NCBI RefSeq assembly: GCF_018476905.1
Contig: NZ_JAHCVK010000007.1
Location: 1 to 64,000, forward strand
Source of the DNA: Geomobilimonas luticola
Lineage (GTDB): Bacteria > Desulfobacterota > Desulfuromonadia > Geobacterales > Geobacteraceae
Direction of reading: 5' to 3'
Length of the DNA: 64,000 bases
Position numbers and translations under genes: made by a program
In this document: positions 36,376-46,006 of the stretch, piece after piece
How positions within the stretch are numbered: position 1 is the first letter of the stretch
Layout of the letters: each line of letters starts with the position of its first letter
Notes under the pieces: model-generated
Told to the model about the DNA's origin: nothing
The model's database searches: none
The model's input: the letters and a program-made list of their open reading frames with translations, nothing else

Positions 36376-36396
36376 ATCCTATTATTGAGGTTCTAA

Positions 36397-38112
36397 ATGC
36401 GTTACTCACAATATTTCATCCCCACCGTGAAAGAAACACCGGCCGATGCCGAGGTGATCTCCCATCAGCTGATGCTGCGGGCAGGAATGATCCGGAAGCT
36501 GGCCGCCGGCATCTACAACTATCTTCCCCTCGGACTTCGCTCCATCCGCAAAGTGGAACAGATCGTCCGGGAGGAGATGAACCGTGCCGGTGCCATCGAG
36601 CTCCTCATGCCGACGGTCCAGCCGGCAGAGCTCTGGCAGGAATCGGGCAGGTGGGAGCAGTACGGCAAGGAACTCCTTCGCCTCAACGACCGCAAGGATG
36701 CGGAATTCTGTCTCGGCCCCACCCATGAGGAAGTGGTTACCGATCTGGTGCGGCGGGAAGTCAAGAGCTACCGCCAGATGCCCCTGAACCTCTACCAGAT
36801 CCAGGGGAAGTTCCGCGACGAGATCCGCCCCCGCTTCGGCCTCATGCGCGGCCGCGAATTCATCATGAAGGATGCCTACTCCTTCGATGTGGACAGCACT
36901 GCCGCCGACCTCTCCTACGACAAGATGTACCAGGCGTACCGCAGCATTTTCAGGCGCTGTGGCCTCAACTTCCGCGCGGTCGAGGCGGACACCGGTTCAA
37001 TCGGCGGGACCGCATCCCACGAATTCATGGTACTGGCGGAATCGGGAGAGGATGCCATCGTATCGTGCTCTGCCTGCGAGTACGCGGCTAACGTGGAGAA
37101 GGCCGAGGCCCGCGTGGTGGAAGCGGCCGAGCATGCCGAACCGCGACCGCTGGAAAAGGTGGCCACCCCCGGCAAAAAAACGATTGACGATGTCTGCGCG
37201 TTTCTTGATGCGCCCGCCGCCTCGTCGGTGAAGATGCTGATCCTTCTGGCCGACGGGAAGCCGGTAGCGGCAATCCTGCGGGGCGACCACGAGCTGAACG
37301 AGATCAAGCTGAAGAACTATCTGGGGTGCGACACCCTGGAAATGGCTCCCGACGAGATCATTACGAAGGCGACCGGCGCCCCGGTCGGATTTCTCGGCCC
37401 CATAGGCGCCACCATCCGCATTGTTGCCGATCTTGCGGTCAAGGGGTTGAAGAACTTCGTCGCCGGCGCCAACGAGGTGGACTACCACTACAAGAACGTC
37501 AACCTGGGGCGTGACTGCACCATCGGCGAATTCGTCGATATCCGCAACGTGACCCACGGAGATCCCTGTCCCCGCTGTGCTGGCGGTACGCTGGAGATGT
37601 GGCGAGGCATCGAGGTGGGGCACGTCTTCAAGCTCGGCGTCAAGTATTCCAAGGCGCTCAAGGCGACCTTCCTGGATGCGGAAGGGAAAGAGCAGATTAT
37701 CTTCATGGGGTGTTACGGCATCGGCATCGGCCGTACCGTGGCCGCCTGCATCGAACAGAACCATGACGAAAACGGGATTATCTTCCCGCTCCCCATTGCC
37801 CCCTTCCACTGCATCATCTCGGCCCTCAATATCAAGGAGGAACCGGTGCGGGCGGCTTCCGAAGCGATCTACGAAGAGCTTCAGCAGGCAGGTGTCGAGG
37901 TGCTCCTGGACGATCGCGACGAACGGCCGGGCTTCAAGTTCAAGGACGCCGATCTGATCGGCATTCCGCTCCGCATCGTGGTGGGAAGCAAGAACCTGGC
38001 GGACGGGAACGTTGAGTTGAAGGATCGCAAGACCGGCGTAGTGGAACTCCTTCAGATCGCTGAGGCGGTTGCAAAGGTGCGGACACAGGTGCGCGAGGCT
38101 CTGGGCCGGTAA
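36397..38112 (+). CDS. proS: Prolyl-tRNA synthetase (bacterial type)
   Basis: 571 residues with the bacterial-type layout: class II core motif 1 and motif 2 ([25 protein letters not shown] in part), the inserted YbaK-like editing domain (about 225-385) with the [16 protein letters not shown] region, motif 3 ([13 protein letters not shown]) and the anticodon-binding domain. GAGG seven bases before the ATG. Its leader contains the GGTCCCC arm of the inverted repeat described at 36281. Confidence 0.96.
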   Translation: MRYSQYFIPTVKETPADAEVISHQLMLRAGMIRKLAAGIYNYLPLGLRSIRKVEQIVREEMNRAGAIELLMPTVQPAELWQESGRWEQYGKELLRLNDRKDAEFCLGPTHEEVVTDLVRREVKSYRQMPLNLYQIQGKFRDEIRPRFGLMRGREFIMKDAYSFDVDSTAADLSYDKMYQAYRSIFRRCGLNFRAVEADTGSIGGTASHEFMVLAESGEDAIVSCSACEYAANVEKAEARVVEAAEHAEPRPLEKVATPGKKTIDDVCAFLDAPAASSVKMLILLADGKPVAAILRGDHELNEIKLKNYLGCDTLEMAPDEIITKATGAPVGFLGPIGATIRIVADLAVKGLKNFVAGANEVDYHYKNVNLGRDCTIGEFVDIRNVTHGDPCPRCAGGTLEMWRGIEVGHVFKLGVKYSKALKATFLDAEGKEQIIFMGCYGIGIGRTVAACIEQNHDENGIIFPLPIAPFHCIISALNIKEEPVRAASEAIYEELQQAGVEVLLDDRDERPGFKFKDADLIGIPLRIVVGSKNLADGNVELKDRKTGVVELLQIAEAVAKVRTQVREALGR

Positions 38113-38196
38113 TTTTTCAGACAAACCTCCGTGTTTACCTGTTTTCAGGCGATAATGAAGTGTCACCCTGTGCGGTGCCAGAGGAAGCAATATACC

Positions 38197-38922
38197 ATGA
38201 CCAGAGATGAAGCGCGTTCCAGAATACTATTTGCACTCGACGTGGAGAGCTTTGCCGATGCCAAGCATTGGGTGTCGGTGCTTTCCGGCCACGTGGGAAT
38301 GTTCAAGGTGGGCAAGCAGCTCTTCACGAGCCATGGACCCGACGTCGTCAGGATGGTGGATAATTTCGGCGGCCAGGTGTTCCTCGACCTGAAATACCAC
38401 GACATTCCCAACACCGTCGCCATGGCTTCGGTGGAGGCGGCCCGTCTCGGCGTCAAGCTTTTCAATCTCCATGCTCTCGGTGGCTACGAAATGATGGCGC
38501 GGACCGTCGAAGCACTCGACAAGGAGTTTTCGGGAAAGGAGCGGGCCAAGGTGCTGGCGGTCACCATCCTCACCTCGTCAAACGAAGAGACCCTGCGGCA
38601 GGTGGGGATCGAGTACCCGGTTCGTGAGATGGTGGTGCGGTTGGCACAACTGGCACAGAAGGCCGGTATCGACGGCGTCGTAGCCTCTCCCCAGGAAGTG
38701 GAACTGATCCGGGCAGCCTGCGGTAACGACTTTCTGGTGGTGACGCCGGGGGTCCGCCCCGCGTTCGCTTCCACGGACGATCAGAAGCGGATCATGACGC
38801 CGGCCGAAGCGGTGCGTGCCGGAGCGGATTATCTGGTCATCGGACGCCCCATCAGCGCGGCGGCAGATCCACTCAAGGCTGCAGAAGCGATTGTCGAGGA
38901 GATCATGACCGTTGAAGCCTGA
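38197..38922 (+). CDS. pyrF: Orotidine 5'-phosphate decarboxylase
   Basis: 241 residues from ATG 38197; last step of UMP synthesis. The catalytic D-K-x-x-D motif is seen as FLDLKYHDIPNTV, with LFALDVES at the N-terminus, VTPGVRP and ADYLVIGRPI at the phosphate-binding end. An extension to 38131 has no conserved sequence. Confidence 0.95.
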   Translation: MTRDEARSRILFALDVESFADAKHWVSVLSGHVGMFKVGKQLFTSHGPDVVRMVDNFGGQVFLDLKYHDIPNTVAMASVEAARLGVKLFNLHALGGYEMMARTVEALDKEFSGKERAKVLAVTILTSSNEETLRQVGIEYPVREMVVRLAQLAQKAGIDGVVASPQEVELIRAACGNDFLVVTPGVRPAFASTDDQKRIMTPAEAVRAGADYLVIGRPISAAADPLKAAEAIVEEIMTVEA

Positions 38923-38986
38923 ACCTGGGTGAAACGTCATGCGATTTACAGGATATGCAACGACAACTGGTCACTAGGAATTTCCG

Positions 38987-39742
38987 ATGAGCGATGAAAT
39001 GATCTACGGGATGAACCCCGTTCTGGAGGCTCTCCGCGGTAGCAGGAGGGCCTTCGAACTTTTTGTGGCATCAGGCGCAAACGACCGGCGCCTGGAAAAT
39101 CTGCTGAAGCTCGCTGCGGAAAAGAGCGTTCCGGTCCGGCAGAGGGAAAAGCGGGATCTTGCCCGCCTCTGTGGCACCGAGCATCACCAGGGAGTTGCGC
39201 TTCGGGTCGAAGGGTTCCCCTATGCCGACCTGGCTGATCTGCTCGACAACTGGCGGATTGCCGGCACGAGCGGACTCGTTCTGGTGCTCGATGGCATCCA
39301 GGACCCCCATAACCTGGGCGCGCTGATCCGTACCGCAGCCTGTGCGGGGGCTAACGGCGTAATAATCCCCCGGGACCGGGCAGCAGCTGTCACCCCTACG
39401 GTGGAGAAGTCGTCTGCCGGCGCGGTAGAGACGATTCCCATCGCCCAGGTTACCAATATCGCCCAGACCCTGGCGGAGTTTAAGGAGGCGGGGTTCTGGA
39501 TCTACGGAGCATCAGGGGAGTCGGCCGAACCGGTCTATGGCCAGGACCTGACAGGTAACGTGGCGCTGGTCATCGGTTCGGAAGGGGAGGGACTCCGGCC
39601 ACTGGTGCGCAAGATGTGCGATCTCCTCGTCGCCATACCCCTGCAGGGGGGGGTGTCGTCCCTCAATGCCTCGGTTGCTGGCGGGGTGCTCATGTTCGAG
39701 GTGGTGCGTCAGCGTCTGGCAGCGGCACAAAAAAAGGCCTGA
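38987..39742 (+). CDS. rlmB: 23S rRNA (guanosine-2'-O)-methyltransferase RlmB (SpoU family)
   Basis: 251 residues. An N-terminal substrate-binding domain (about 1-75, IYGMNPVLEALRGSRRA) precedes the SPOUT knot with LDGIQDPHNLGALIRTA, VTPTVEKSSAGA, VIGSEGEGLRPLV and PLQGGVSSLNASVAGGVLMFE, the three SpoU motifs. The G2251 target is inferred from family. AGGAA precedes the ATG. A hairpin overlaps the stop codon. Confidence 0.93.
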   Translation: MSDEMIYGMNPVLEALRGSRRAFELFVASGANDRRLENLLKLAAEKSVPVRQREKRDLARLCGTEHHQGVALRVEGFPYADLADLLDNWRIAGTSGLVLVLDGIQDPHNLGALIRTAACAGANGVIIPRDRAAAVTPTVEKSSAGAVETIPIAQVTNIAQTLAEFKEAGFWIYGASGESAEPVYGQDLTGNVALVIGSEGEGLRPLVRKMCDLLVAIPLQGGVSSLNASVAGGVLMFEVVRQRLAAAQKKA

Positions 39743-39765
39743 CGGAGAACCGTCAAGCCTGATTT
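39735..39765 (+). terminator. Probable terminator overlapping the rlmB stop
   Basis: AGGC-c-TGACGG (39735-39745) pairs with CCGTCA-a-GCCT (39750-39760) around an AGAA loop, followed by a short ATTTT. The stem includes the last codons of rlmB. Its T tract is short, so efficiency is uncertain. Confidence 0.55.
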
Positions 39766-39771
39766 TGCACG

Positions 39772-39858
39772 TGGTACCGAAGGCCGGACTCGAACCGGCA
39801 TGCCCTCGCGGACGGCAGATTTTGAGTCTGCTGCGTCTACCAATTTCGCCACTTCGGC
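39772..39858 (-). tRNA. tRNA-Leu (anticodon CAA)
   Basis: An 87-nt gene on the minus strand including an encoded CCA. Acceptor arms GCCGAAG/CTTCGGT, a long class II variable arm, T arm GGTTCGAGTCC and anticodon loop CTCAAAA giving CAA. It lies between rlmB and tRNA-Ala and is oriented against both. Confidence 0.95.
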
Positions 39859-39969
39859 AAGCTCACGGATTATAGCCAAAGCCCCCGTGGGCGTCAAGGA
39901 AGAATTCCCCCACGCATAAAAAAGTGTTGACACCCTCAGGCGCTTCTGGTATAAACGGGATTCTTGAAT

Positions 39970-40045
<76 letters not shown>

Positions 40046-40054
40046 TAACAATTT

Positions 40055-40085
40055 AAAAGGCCGGCGATATTCGCCGGCCTTTTTT
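40055..40085 (+). terminator. Intrinsic terminator after tRNA-Ala
   Basis: GGCCGGCGA (40059-40067) pairs with TCGCCGGCC (40071-40079), loop TAT, flanked by A and T runs that extend the stem and give the U tract. Confidence 0.94.
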
Positions 40086-40144
40086 CATTTCATGCCTTTC
40101 CGCGGATTCCATCTGTTCTTTCGGAACAACTAATTCACTTCGGA

Positions 40145-40933
40145 TCACTTCAGTTTAAGCGGCATGATGAGGAGGCGGTGAAGGGTGAGGGCGCGGGGAT
40201 CGCGGAACTCCCTCAGTCCGATGGTCATTCCTTCGTGCCCCTCATCGGGCTGGTCGCGATAGGTGCCGCAGAGCCGGTCCCACCAGGAGAGGTTGAAGCC
40301 ATAGTTGGAATTGGTTTCACGGGGGATTATGGAGTGGTGCACGCGGTGCATGTCCGGTGTTACGAGCAGTTGACGGAGCCAGCGGTCCACCGGTTGCGGA
40401 ATGCGAATATTGCCATGGTTGAACATGGATGTAGCGTTGAGGATGATCTCGAAGGCGAGAACGGCGAGAGCCGGGGCTCCTGTCAGTATGACGGCTCCCA
40501 GTTTGATTCCCAGGGAAAGGATGATTTCGAGGGGGTGAAACCGGTTGCCGCTGGTGACGTCCAGGTCGAGATCGGTGTGGTGCATGCGGTGGATGCGCCA
40601 CAGTACCGGCAGGTTGTGAAAGAGGACATGCTGGAGGTAGATGACGAAATCGAGCATCACCACTCCCGCAATGACCTTGGCGCTTAGGGGGATATCCATG
40701 GTGTTGAGGATTCCCCAATCGCGCTGTTCTGCGATAAGGGCGATTCCGACCGGAAGGGTCGGAAAGAGAAGGCGGACAATGGCCGTATCAAGGGCAACCA
40801 TTGCAAGATTGGCGAACCAGCGCGCTCCTTTGTCGGTGGTCAGCTTCCTGCGGGGAGCCATGAGTTCCCACAGGGCGATGACGGCAAAGACGCCGCAGAA
40901 AAAAGAGAGACGTATACCGGTTTCGTTGTTCAT
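40145..40933 (-). CDS. Sterol desaturase/fatty acid hydroxylase family membrane protein
   Basis: 262 residues with about four to six transmembrane helices. Three histidine boxes bind the di-iron centre: QHVLFHNLP, HRMHHTD and HRVHHS, with NHGNI between them. The pattern is that of the fatty acid hydroxylase superfamily, which uses molecular oxygen to hydroxylate or desaturate lipids. The substrate is unknown. In an organism expected to live mainly without oxygen an O2-dependent enzyme is notable. ATG at 40933; its ribosome site is weak. Confidence 0.87.
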   Translation of the reverse strand: MNNETGIRLSFFCGVFAVIALWELMAPRRKLTTDKGARWFANLAMVALDTAIVRLLFPTLPVGIALIAEQRDWGILNTMDIPLSAKVIAGVVMLDFVIYLQHVLFHNLPVLWRIHRMHHTDLDLDVTSGNRFHPLEIILSLGIKLGAVILTGAPALAVLAFEIILNATSMFNHGNIRIPQPVDRWLRQLLVTPDMHRVHHSIIPRETNSNYGFNLSWWDRLCGTYRDQPDEGHEGMTIGLREFRDPRALTLHRLLIMPLKLK

Positions 40934-40958
40934 AAATATGTCGTAGCTTCCAGAAAAA

Positions 40959-40981
40959 AAGCCGCCCCAATGGGCGGCTTT
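40959..40981 (-). terminator. Terminator of the MucR-like gene
   Basis: AAGCCGCCC (40959-40967) pairs with GGGCGGCTT (40972-40980), with an A run at 40954-40960 that becomes the U tract of minus-strand RNA. Confidence 0.87.
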
Positions 40982-41007
40982 ATCAGGTTGTGTAACCGTA
41001 CTGCACG

Positions 41008-41550
41008 TTAGGCCTTGGCTTTGGGTGCCGCCTTTGTCTTGGCGGTTTTCGTTGCTTTTGGCGCCTTGGTCTTGGGTGCCGCTTTTGCTTTCGGTGCTGC
41101 TTTTGCCGGGGGGGACTGCTTGGCCTTCAATTTGGCGGCCCGAACTTCCCGGGCCTTCGCCAGGTTGTCGGCCAGTCCGCGCTCCTGGGCCATTTTCCGC
41201 CGTGCCTCCGAAAAGTTCTTGGCGGTCAGGGACTGTCCGCTGGGAATGCCGAACTGCTTCCGGTAGGCGCCCGGTTTCATGTTGTGGACCTGGGCCAGAT
41301 GGCGGGTCAGGGTTTTCATTCCACCCTTGCCACAGATCATGCAGACAACCTGGTCAGCCTGGAATGCCTTTTTCAGGGTAATGGTCGGTTTGGTTTCCTC
41401 TGCAGGCGCCCCTTCCGCGACACCTTCCAGCTTTTGCAGTGCCGCATGCACCTTCTGAAGTTCCAGCAGCAGTTCTTCGCCCGTCATCTCGGTCACGGAA
41501 GCGTGTGAAGAGACGATGCTGGCAGTCAGTTCCAGAATCGTTGATGCCAT
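41008..41550 (-). CDS. MucR/Ros-type zinc-finger regulator with histone H1-like Lys/Ala tail
   Basis: 180 residues. The N-terminal part (1-60) is helical. The Ros/MucR zinc finger follows with VCMICGKGGMKTLTRHLAQVH (C-x2-C...H-x4-H; shown except the last residue) and the family continuation MKPGAYRKQFGIP and SLTAKNFSEARRKMA. The last about 45 residues are Lys/Ala/Pro repeats (KAAPKAKAAPKTKAP), like eukaryotic histone H1 or bacterial H1-like proteins. MucR proteins bind AT-rich DNA and often repress their own gene; the 190-bp AT-rich region upstream fits that. The tail should strengthen non-specific DNA binding. Confidence 0.88.
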   Translation of the reverse strand: MASTILELTASIVSSHASVTEMTGEELLLELQKVHAALQKLEGVAEGAPAEETKPTITLKKAFQADQVVCMICGKGGMKTLTRHLAQVHNMKPGAYRKQFGIPSGQSLTAKNFSEARRKMAQERGLADNLAKAREVRAAKLKAKQSPPAKAAPKAKAAPKTKAPKATKTAKTKAAPKAKA

Positions 41551-41742
41551 GTTACTCCTCCTTGAATTTAAGCAGAATGTGATAACTGTACATTGAATTC
41601 TATTTAACTGTAATATGTTGTAAAATCAAGTGTAAAAATTATTCATACAGTCAAAAAGCATTGACTCTGTTGCGCATTATCTGTTAGGTTATTGCTGTAG
41701 AATGCTTCAGTTAAAAGGTTTCATGACAGAAGGGACCCCTTG

Positions 41743-41946
41743 ATGGCAAAAATAGAAATTGATGAGATTCGTTGTAAAGGATGCGGACTCTGTACCCTTG
41801 CCTGCCCGGGCAAGCTGCTCTCCCTCAGTGAAAAGATCAACCTTCAAGGGTATACTCCCGCAGCAATATCTTTTCAGGAAAAATGCACCGGCTGTGCTTT
41901 GTGTGCAGAGATGTGTCCCGATGTTGCAATCACTGTCTTCAAGTAG
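41743..41946 (+). CDS. 2-oxoacid:ferredoxin oxidoreductase delta subunit (2[4Fe-4S] ferredoxin)
   Basis: 67 residues with two CxxCxxCxxxCP clusters: CKGCGLCTLACP and CTGCALCAEMCP. First gene of the set encoding the ferredoxin-like, alpha, beta and gamma subunits of a 2-oxoglutarate or branched-chain 2-oxoacid:ferredoxin oxidoreductase. ATG at 41743 follows AGAAGGGA. A gap of 133 bp separates it from the alpha gene. A candidate promoter lies upstream (TTGACT at 41661). Confidence 0.88.
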   Translation: MAKIEIDEIRCKGCGLCTLACPGKLLSLSEKINLQGYTPAAISFQEKCTGCALCAEMCPDVAITVFK

Positions 41947-42079
41947 TTCCTGTGTCCTGCATGTATACAAACCCCAGGTAATAAGACCAACGTAACTTAC
42001 CCTGCTCATACCGATTCAACAGCACTGTTGTTTCAGTGAGCCGGGTGACTGTTTTCAGTCAGACTTCATGGAGGATGAT

Positions 42080-43138
42080 GTGAAGCGCTTGTTCGTGAAG
42101 GGAAATGAAGCGGTAGCTATGGCTGCAATCGAGGCGGGGTGCCGTTACTATTTCGGTTATCCGATTACCCCCCAGAGCGACATTCCCGAATACCTGTCCC
42201 GTGAACTGCCGCATCTCAACGGAGAATTCATCCAGGCGGAAAGCGAGATCGCATCCATAAACATGCTCCTCGGGGCTTCCGCAACCGGCGTGCGCGCCAT
42301 GACCTCTTCGTCCAGTCCCGGTATCTCCCTCAAGCAGGAGGGGATATCCTATATGGCAGGTTCGGAGCTTCCCGGCGTGATTGTCAACATCTCCCGCTCT
42401 GGCCCCGGCCTCGGCGGTATCGATGCCTCCCAGTCCGATTATTTTCAAGCGGTAAAGGGGGGAGGGCACGGGGGATACCATATCGTCGTGCTTGCCCCGT
42501 CTTCGGTGCAGGAGATGTATGATCTCACCATGCTGGCCTTTGACCTGGCGGATATCTACCGGATGCCGGCCATGGTGCTGGCTGATTCGGTCGTCGGCCA
42601 GATGAAAGAGCCGCTGGTGCCCAACAAGCGTCCCGTTGCCGACCTCCCTGCCAAGAACTGGGTGGTGAGGGGGAAGGGGGACGGGGAACAGCGCGTGGTA
42701 AAGTCGCTATTCCTCGGGGATGGCGAACTTGAAGCCCATAACTGGAAGCTCCACCGTAAATACCAGGAGCTGAAGGCGCGCGAGTGCCGCTGGGAAGCCT
42801 TCCAGGTCGATGATGCCGACCTTTTGGTCGCGGCTTTCGGTTCCACCGCCCGGATTGCCAAGACCGCCATCACCATGGCGCGGGAAGAGGGATTGAAGGT
42901 GGGGCTGCTTCGCCCCATAACCCTCTTCCCCTTTCCGGAGAAGGCGTTTCTGGATGCGACCGCTCGGACCAAGAAGGTACTTGTCATCGAACTCAACACA
43001 GGCCAGATGGTCGAGGATGTCCGGCTTTCCGTCGCGCGTGACGCAGAGGTCGGCTTTTACGGCCGTCCTCCCGGGGCAGGCTCCCTCCCCACGCCGGAAG
43101 AGCTTCTGGAGCAGATCAAAAGAACTATTGAGGTATAA
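42080..43138 (+). CDS. 2-oxoacid:ferredoxin oxidoreductase alpha subunit (KorA/VorB-like)
   Basis: 352 residues. The pyrimidine-binding half of the TPP enzyme: GNEAVAMAAIEAGCRYYFGYPITPQSDI at the N-terminus (in part), the acidic EFIQAESEIASINM, and SRSGPGLGG. A C-terminal transketolase-like domain begins near 240 (DDADLLVAAFGSTARI). Oxidatively decarboxylates a 2-oxoacid to acyl-CoA with ferredoxin, either 2-oxoglutarate for a TCA step or branched-chain oxoacids; sequence reading does not decide. The ATG at 42068 is also possible, but GTG 42080 has GGAGG five bases upstream and gives the usual MKRLFVKGNEA start. Confidence 0.9.
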   Translation: MKRLFVKGNEAVAMAAIEAGCRYYFGYPITPQSDIPEYLSRELPHLNGEFIQAESEIASINMLLGASATGVRAMTSSSSPGISLKQEGISYMAGSELPGVIVNISRSGPGLGGIDASQSDYFQAVKGGGHGGYHIVVLAPSSVQEMYDLTMLAFDLADIYRMPAMVLADSVVGQMKEPLVPNKRPVADLPAKNWVVRGKGDGEQRVVKSLFLGDGELEAHNWKLHRKYQELKARECRWEAFQVDDADLLVAAFGSTARIAKTAITMAREEGLKVGLLRPITLFPFPEKAFLDATARTKKVLVIELNTGQMVEDVRLSVARDAEVGFYGRPPGAGSLPTPEELLEQIKRTIEV

Positions 43139-43173
43139 TTGAAGGGAATGTATCGAGGGATTTCGTCCTTATC

Positions 43174-43194
43174 GGTCCCCGACTCCCGGTCCCC
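43174..43194. repeat. GGTCCCC-type repeat between alpha and beta subunit genes
   Basis: Two GGTCCCC units (43174-43180 and 43188-43194) separated by GACTCCC in the spacer just before the beta-subunit gene. The same units flank proS at 36353-36375, so a dispersed simple repeat is involved. Confidence 0.7.
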
Positions 43195-43210
43195 GTTTAT
43201 GAGGTTTTCC

Positions 43211-43954
<744 letters not shown>

Positions 43955-43959
43955 AAAGT

Positions 43960-44010
43960 AAAAAGTGAATAGTGAAAGGATGCTTTTCACTTTTCACCTC
44001 TCACTTTCAC
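43960..44010. repeat. AAGTGA-type simple inverted repeat between beta and gamma subunit genes
   Basis: Left arm with AAAAGTGAATAGTGAAAG (about 43961-43978) and right arm CTTTTCACTTTTCAC (43983-43997) plus CTCTCACTTTCAC (43998-44010). RNA from this spacer can fold into a hairpin with a short loop between the two coupled genes. Confidence 0.8.
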
Positions 44011-44021
44011 GGGGTTATCCA

Positions 44022-44573
44022 ATGCGTCACGATCTGTTCATAGCCGGTTTCGGCGGCCAAGGGGTGCTGCTTGCCGGCAATCTCCTGTCCTACGCCGCTA
44101 TTATCGAGGGGAAAAACGTTTCTTTCTTTCCTGCCTACGGGGTGGAAAAAAGGGGAGGGGCAGCCATGTGCACGGTAGTCATCGCCGATGGCGATGTGGG
44201 ATCGCCGGTTATCGGCAATCCGTCCGTCACGATTGCCCTTAACCAGACATCCCTCGACAAGTTCGGAGCAAAGGTCAAGCCGGGGGGGATCTGCATCGTC
44301 AACACTTCGCTCGTCAACCTGGATGCCTTCGACAGGAGCGACATCGAAATCATCAGGGTGCCGATGAACGACATCGCCATGGGGCTGGGTGATGCCCGCA
44401 TGGTCAACATGGTGGCGGTGGGTGTGTATGTGGCCAGAACCGGAGCGGTGGGTTCCGCCACCCTTGAAGAAGCCCTGAAGAACGCGCTGCCGGAGCGCAA
44501 CCATTCGTTCATTCCCGCCAACATGAAGGCCATAACTGCCGGCGCAGAATTTGCCATAGCGAAAACATCTTGA
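44022..44573 (+). CDS. 2-oxoacid:ferredoxin oxidoreductase gamma subunit
   Basis: 183 residues. AGFGGQGVLLAGNLLSYAA at the N-terminus, FFPAYGVEKRGGAAMCTVV and GDARMVNMVAVG are family signatures of the gamma subunit domain (POR/KOR gamma). ATG at 44022 begins exactly at the domain; upstream codons in the same frame belong to the inverted-repeat spacer. It completes the delta-alpha-beta-gamma operon. Confidence 0.9.
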   Translation: MRHDLFIAGFGGQGVLLAGNLLSYAAIIEGKNVSFFPAYGVEKRGGAAMCTVVIADGDVGSPVIGNPSVTIALNQTSLDKFGAKVKPGGICIVNTSLVNLDAFDRSDIEIIRVPMNDIAMGLGDARMVNMVAVGVYVARTGAVGSATLEEALKNALPERNHSFIPANMKAITAGAEFAIAKTS

Positions 44574-44609
44574 CGTAATCTTCCTTTTCTGTTATCTATT
44601 TCCGTCTAT

Positions 44610-44684
44610 TGGGGTGTCGCCAAGCGGTAAGGCAACGGACTCTGACTCCGTCATCCCGAGGTTCGAATCCTCGCACCCCAGCCA
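44610..44684 (+). tRNA. tRNA-Gln (anticodon CUG)
   Basis: 75 nt with encoded CCA. Acceptor TGGGGTG/CACCCCA, anticodon stem ACGGA/TCCGT with loop CTCTGAC giving CTG, T arm with GTTCGAATC. It starts 36 bp after the gamma-subunit gene. Confidence 0.95.
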
Positions 44685-44732
44685 TACAACATTACTTACT
44701 GGACAAACGTTGAGTGTCCATTATCGGTTTCT

Positions 44733-44807
44733 GGTCCCATCGTCTAGCGGTTAGGACACCGGCCTTTCACGTCGGTAACAGGGGTTCAAGTCCCCTTGGG
44801 ATCACCA
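44733..44807 (+). tRNA. tRNA-Glu (anticodon UUC)
   Basis: 75 nt with encoded CCA. Acceptor GGTCCCA/TGGGATC, anticodon stem CCGGC/GTCGG with loop CTTTCAC giving TTC, T arm GGGGTTCAAGTCCCC. Paired with tRNA-Gln 48 bp upstream, probably one transcript. Confidence 0.95.
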
Positions 44808-44877
44808 TTAACCACCTGAACAGTGATTCTTGTCCGCAAGAGTTGCTGTTTTTTTTTGGGTGAGGAGGGGGAGTCGG

Positions 44878-45264
44878 GTGCCGGCTGACTTGTTGTCCCG
44901 CGGTTCCGCGTGGAAGTGGGCTCCATTCCTGGTCTGGGGGATGACGATTCTGGTGCTTTCCCTCATTCCTTCCCCGCCACAGATCAGCAACCGATTGCTC
45001 AGCTGGGACAAGCTGCAGCATGCCTCTGCCTATACGGTCTTCACCCTGTTCGGGTACCTGGCTTTTTCCGGTATCGCCGACCATAAACGGCGCATCTCTG
45101 TCTCGATGGGTGTTGCAATCGGTTTTGGCGCGCTGGTGGAGCTTTTTCAAGGTGTATGTACCGTCAGCCGGCAGGCTGACTATCGTGATGTTGTGGCCAA
45201 CGCCATCGGGGCGTTAACGGCCTGGTGCGCGATCACTTTGCTGAAGCGCCATAAACAGGGGTAG
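44878..45264 (+). CDS. VanZ-like membrane protein
   Basis: 128 residues with about four transmembrane helices. The VanZ-like pattern is seen: a first helix ending in SLIPSPPQ, then WDKLQHASAYTVFTLFGYLAF with the conserved DKxxH, and ELFQGV...RQADYRDVVANAIGA near the end. Function of these small VanZ relatives is unknown. GTG at 44878 is chosen for the AGGAGGGGGAG ribosome site. The frame runs upstream to 44830 into tRNA-proximal sequence. Confidence 0.82.
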   Translation: MPADLLSRGSAWKWAPFLVWGMTILVLSLIPSPPQISNRLLSWDKLQHASAYTVFTLFGYLAFSGIADHKRRISVSMGVAIGFGALVELFQGVCTVSRQADYRDVVANAIGALTAWCAITLLKRHKQG

Positions 45265-45321
45265 GCCAAACCCTCTCGGTCATACAGCAGATACAAATAG
45301 TGTAGTGGAGGTGGCAAGCGG

Positions 45322-45999
45322 ATGCTCACAGCAGTCATTTTTGATTTCGATGGCATTATTGTGGATACGGAACCACTGCATTACAAGGCCTTTCAGGAGG
45401 TCCTCATCCCCCTTGGAATGGGGTACGGCTGGGATGAATACCTGGGGCACTATATCGGTTTTGACGATCGCGACGCGTTTCGCGAAGCGTTCCGAAGGAG
45501 CGGCAGGGAATTGTCGACCGACGACCTTCACCGGTTGATCGAGGAGAAGGCCGCGGCATTCCAGAGGACCATCGCGTCGGGTGTGGAACCGTATGCAGGG
45601 GTGGTGGAATTGATTACCACCCTTTCCGGAAAGCTTCCCGTGGGGCTTTGCAGCGGCGCCCTACGCAGCGATATCGATCCGATCCTGTCCCAGCTCGGAC
45701 TGACCGGTGCTTTCGACTGCATGGTCACCGCCGATGAGGTATCGGCAAGCAAGCCGGACCCGGAAAGCTACGCCCTGGCCGTACGGCGTCTGGCGGCTGC
45801 ATTTCCTGCCCACTCCCTGACTCCCGGCGGGTGTCTAGCCATCGAGGACACACCGGCCGGCATCGCGTCGGCAACCGGCGCCGGCCTCAAGGTGCTGGCC
45901 GTCAGCAACAGCTACCCTGCCGAACGGCTCGCCGGGGCCGTCAAGGTTGTCGATTCGCTCGCCGGAATCGACATACAAAGCCTGTCGAATCTCCTCTAA
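45322..45999 (+). CDS. HAD-superfamily phosphatase, beta-phosphoglucomutase-like
   Basis: 225 residues. Motif I FDFDGIIVDTEP, a cap domain (about 15-80), motif II LCSGA, Lys of motif III in SASKPDPESY and motif IV IEDTPAGIASA. The arrangement is subfamily IA with a helical cap, as in beta-phosphoglucomutase or phosphoglycolate phosphatase. Substrate not predictable. The ATG follows GGAGGTGGCAAGCGG. hrpB begins 7 bp downstream. Confidence 0.9.
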   Translation: MLTAVIFDFDGIIVDTEPLHYKAFQEVLIPLGMGYGWDEYLGHYIGFDDRDAFREAFRRSGRELSTDDLHRLIEEKAAAFQRTIASGVEPYAGVVELITTLSGKLPVGLCSGALRSDIDPILSQLGLTGAFDCMVTADEVSASKPDPESYALAVRRLAAAFPAHSLTPGGCLAIEDTPAGIASATGAGLKVLAVSNSYPAERLAGAVKVVDSLAGIDIQSLSNLL

Positions 46000-46006
46000 C
46001 ACCTCC

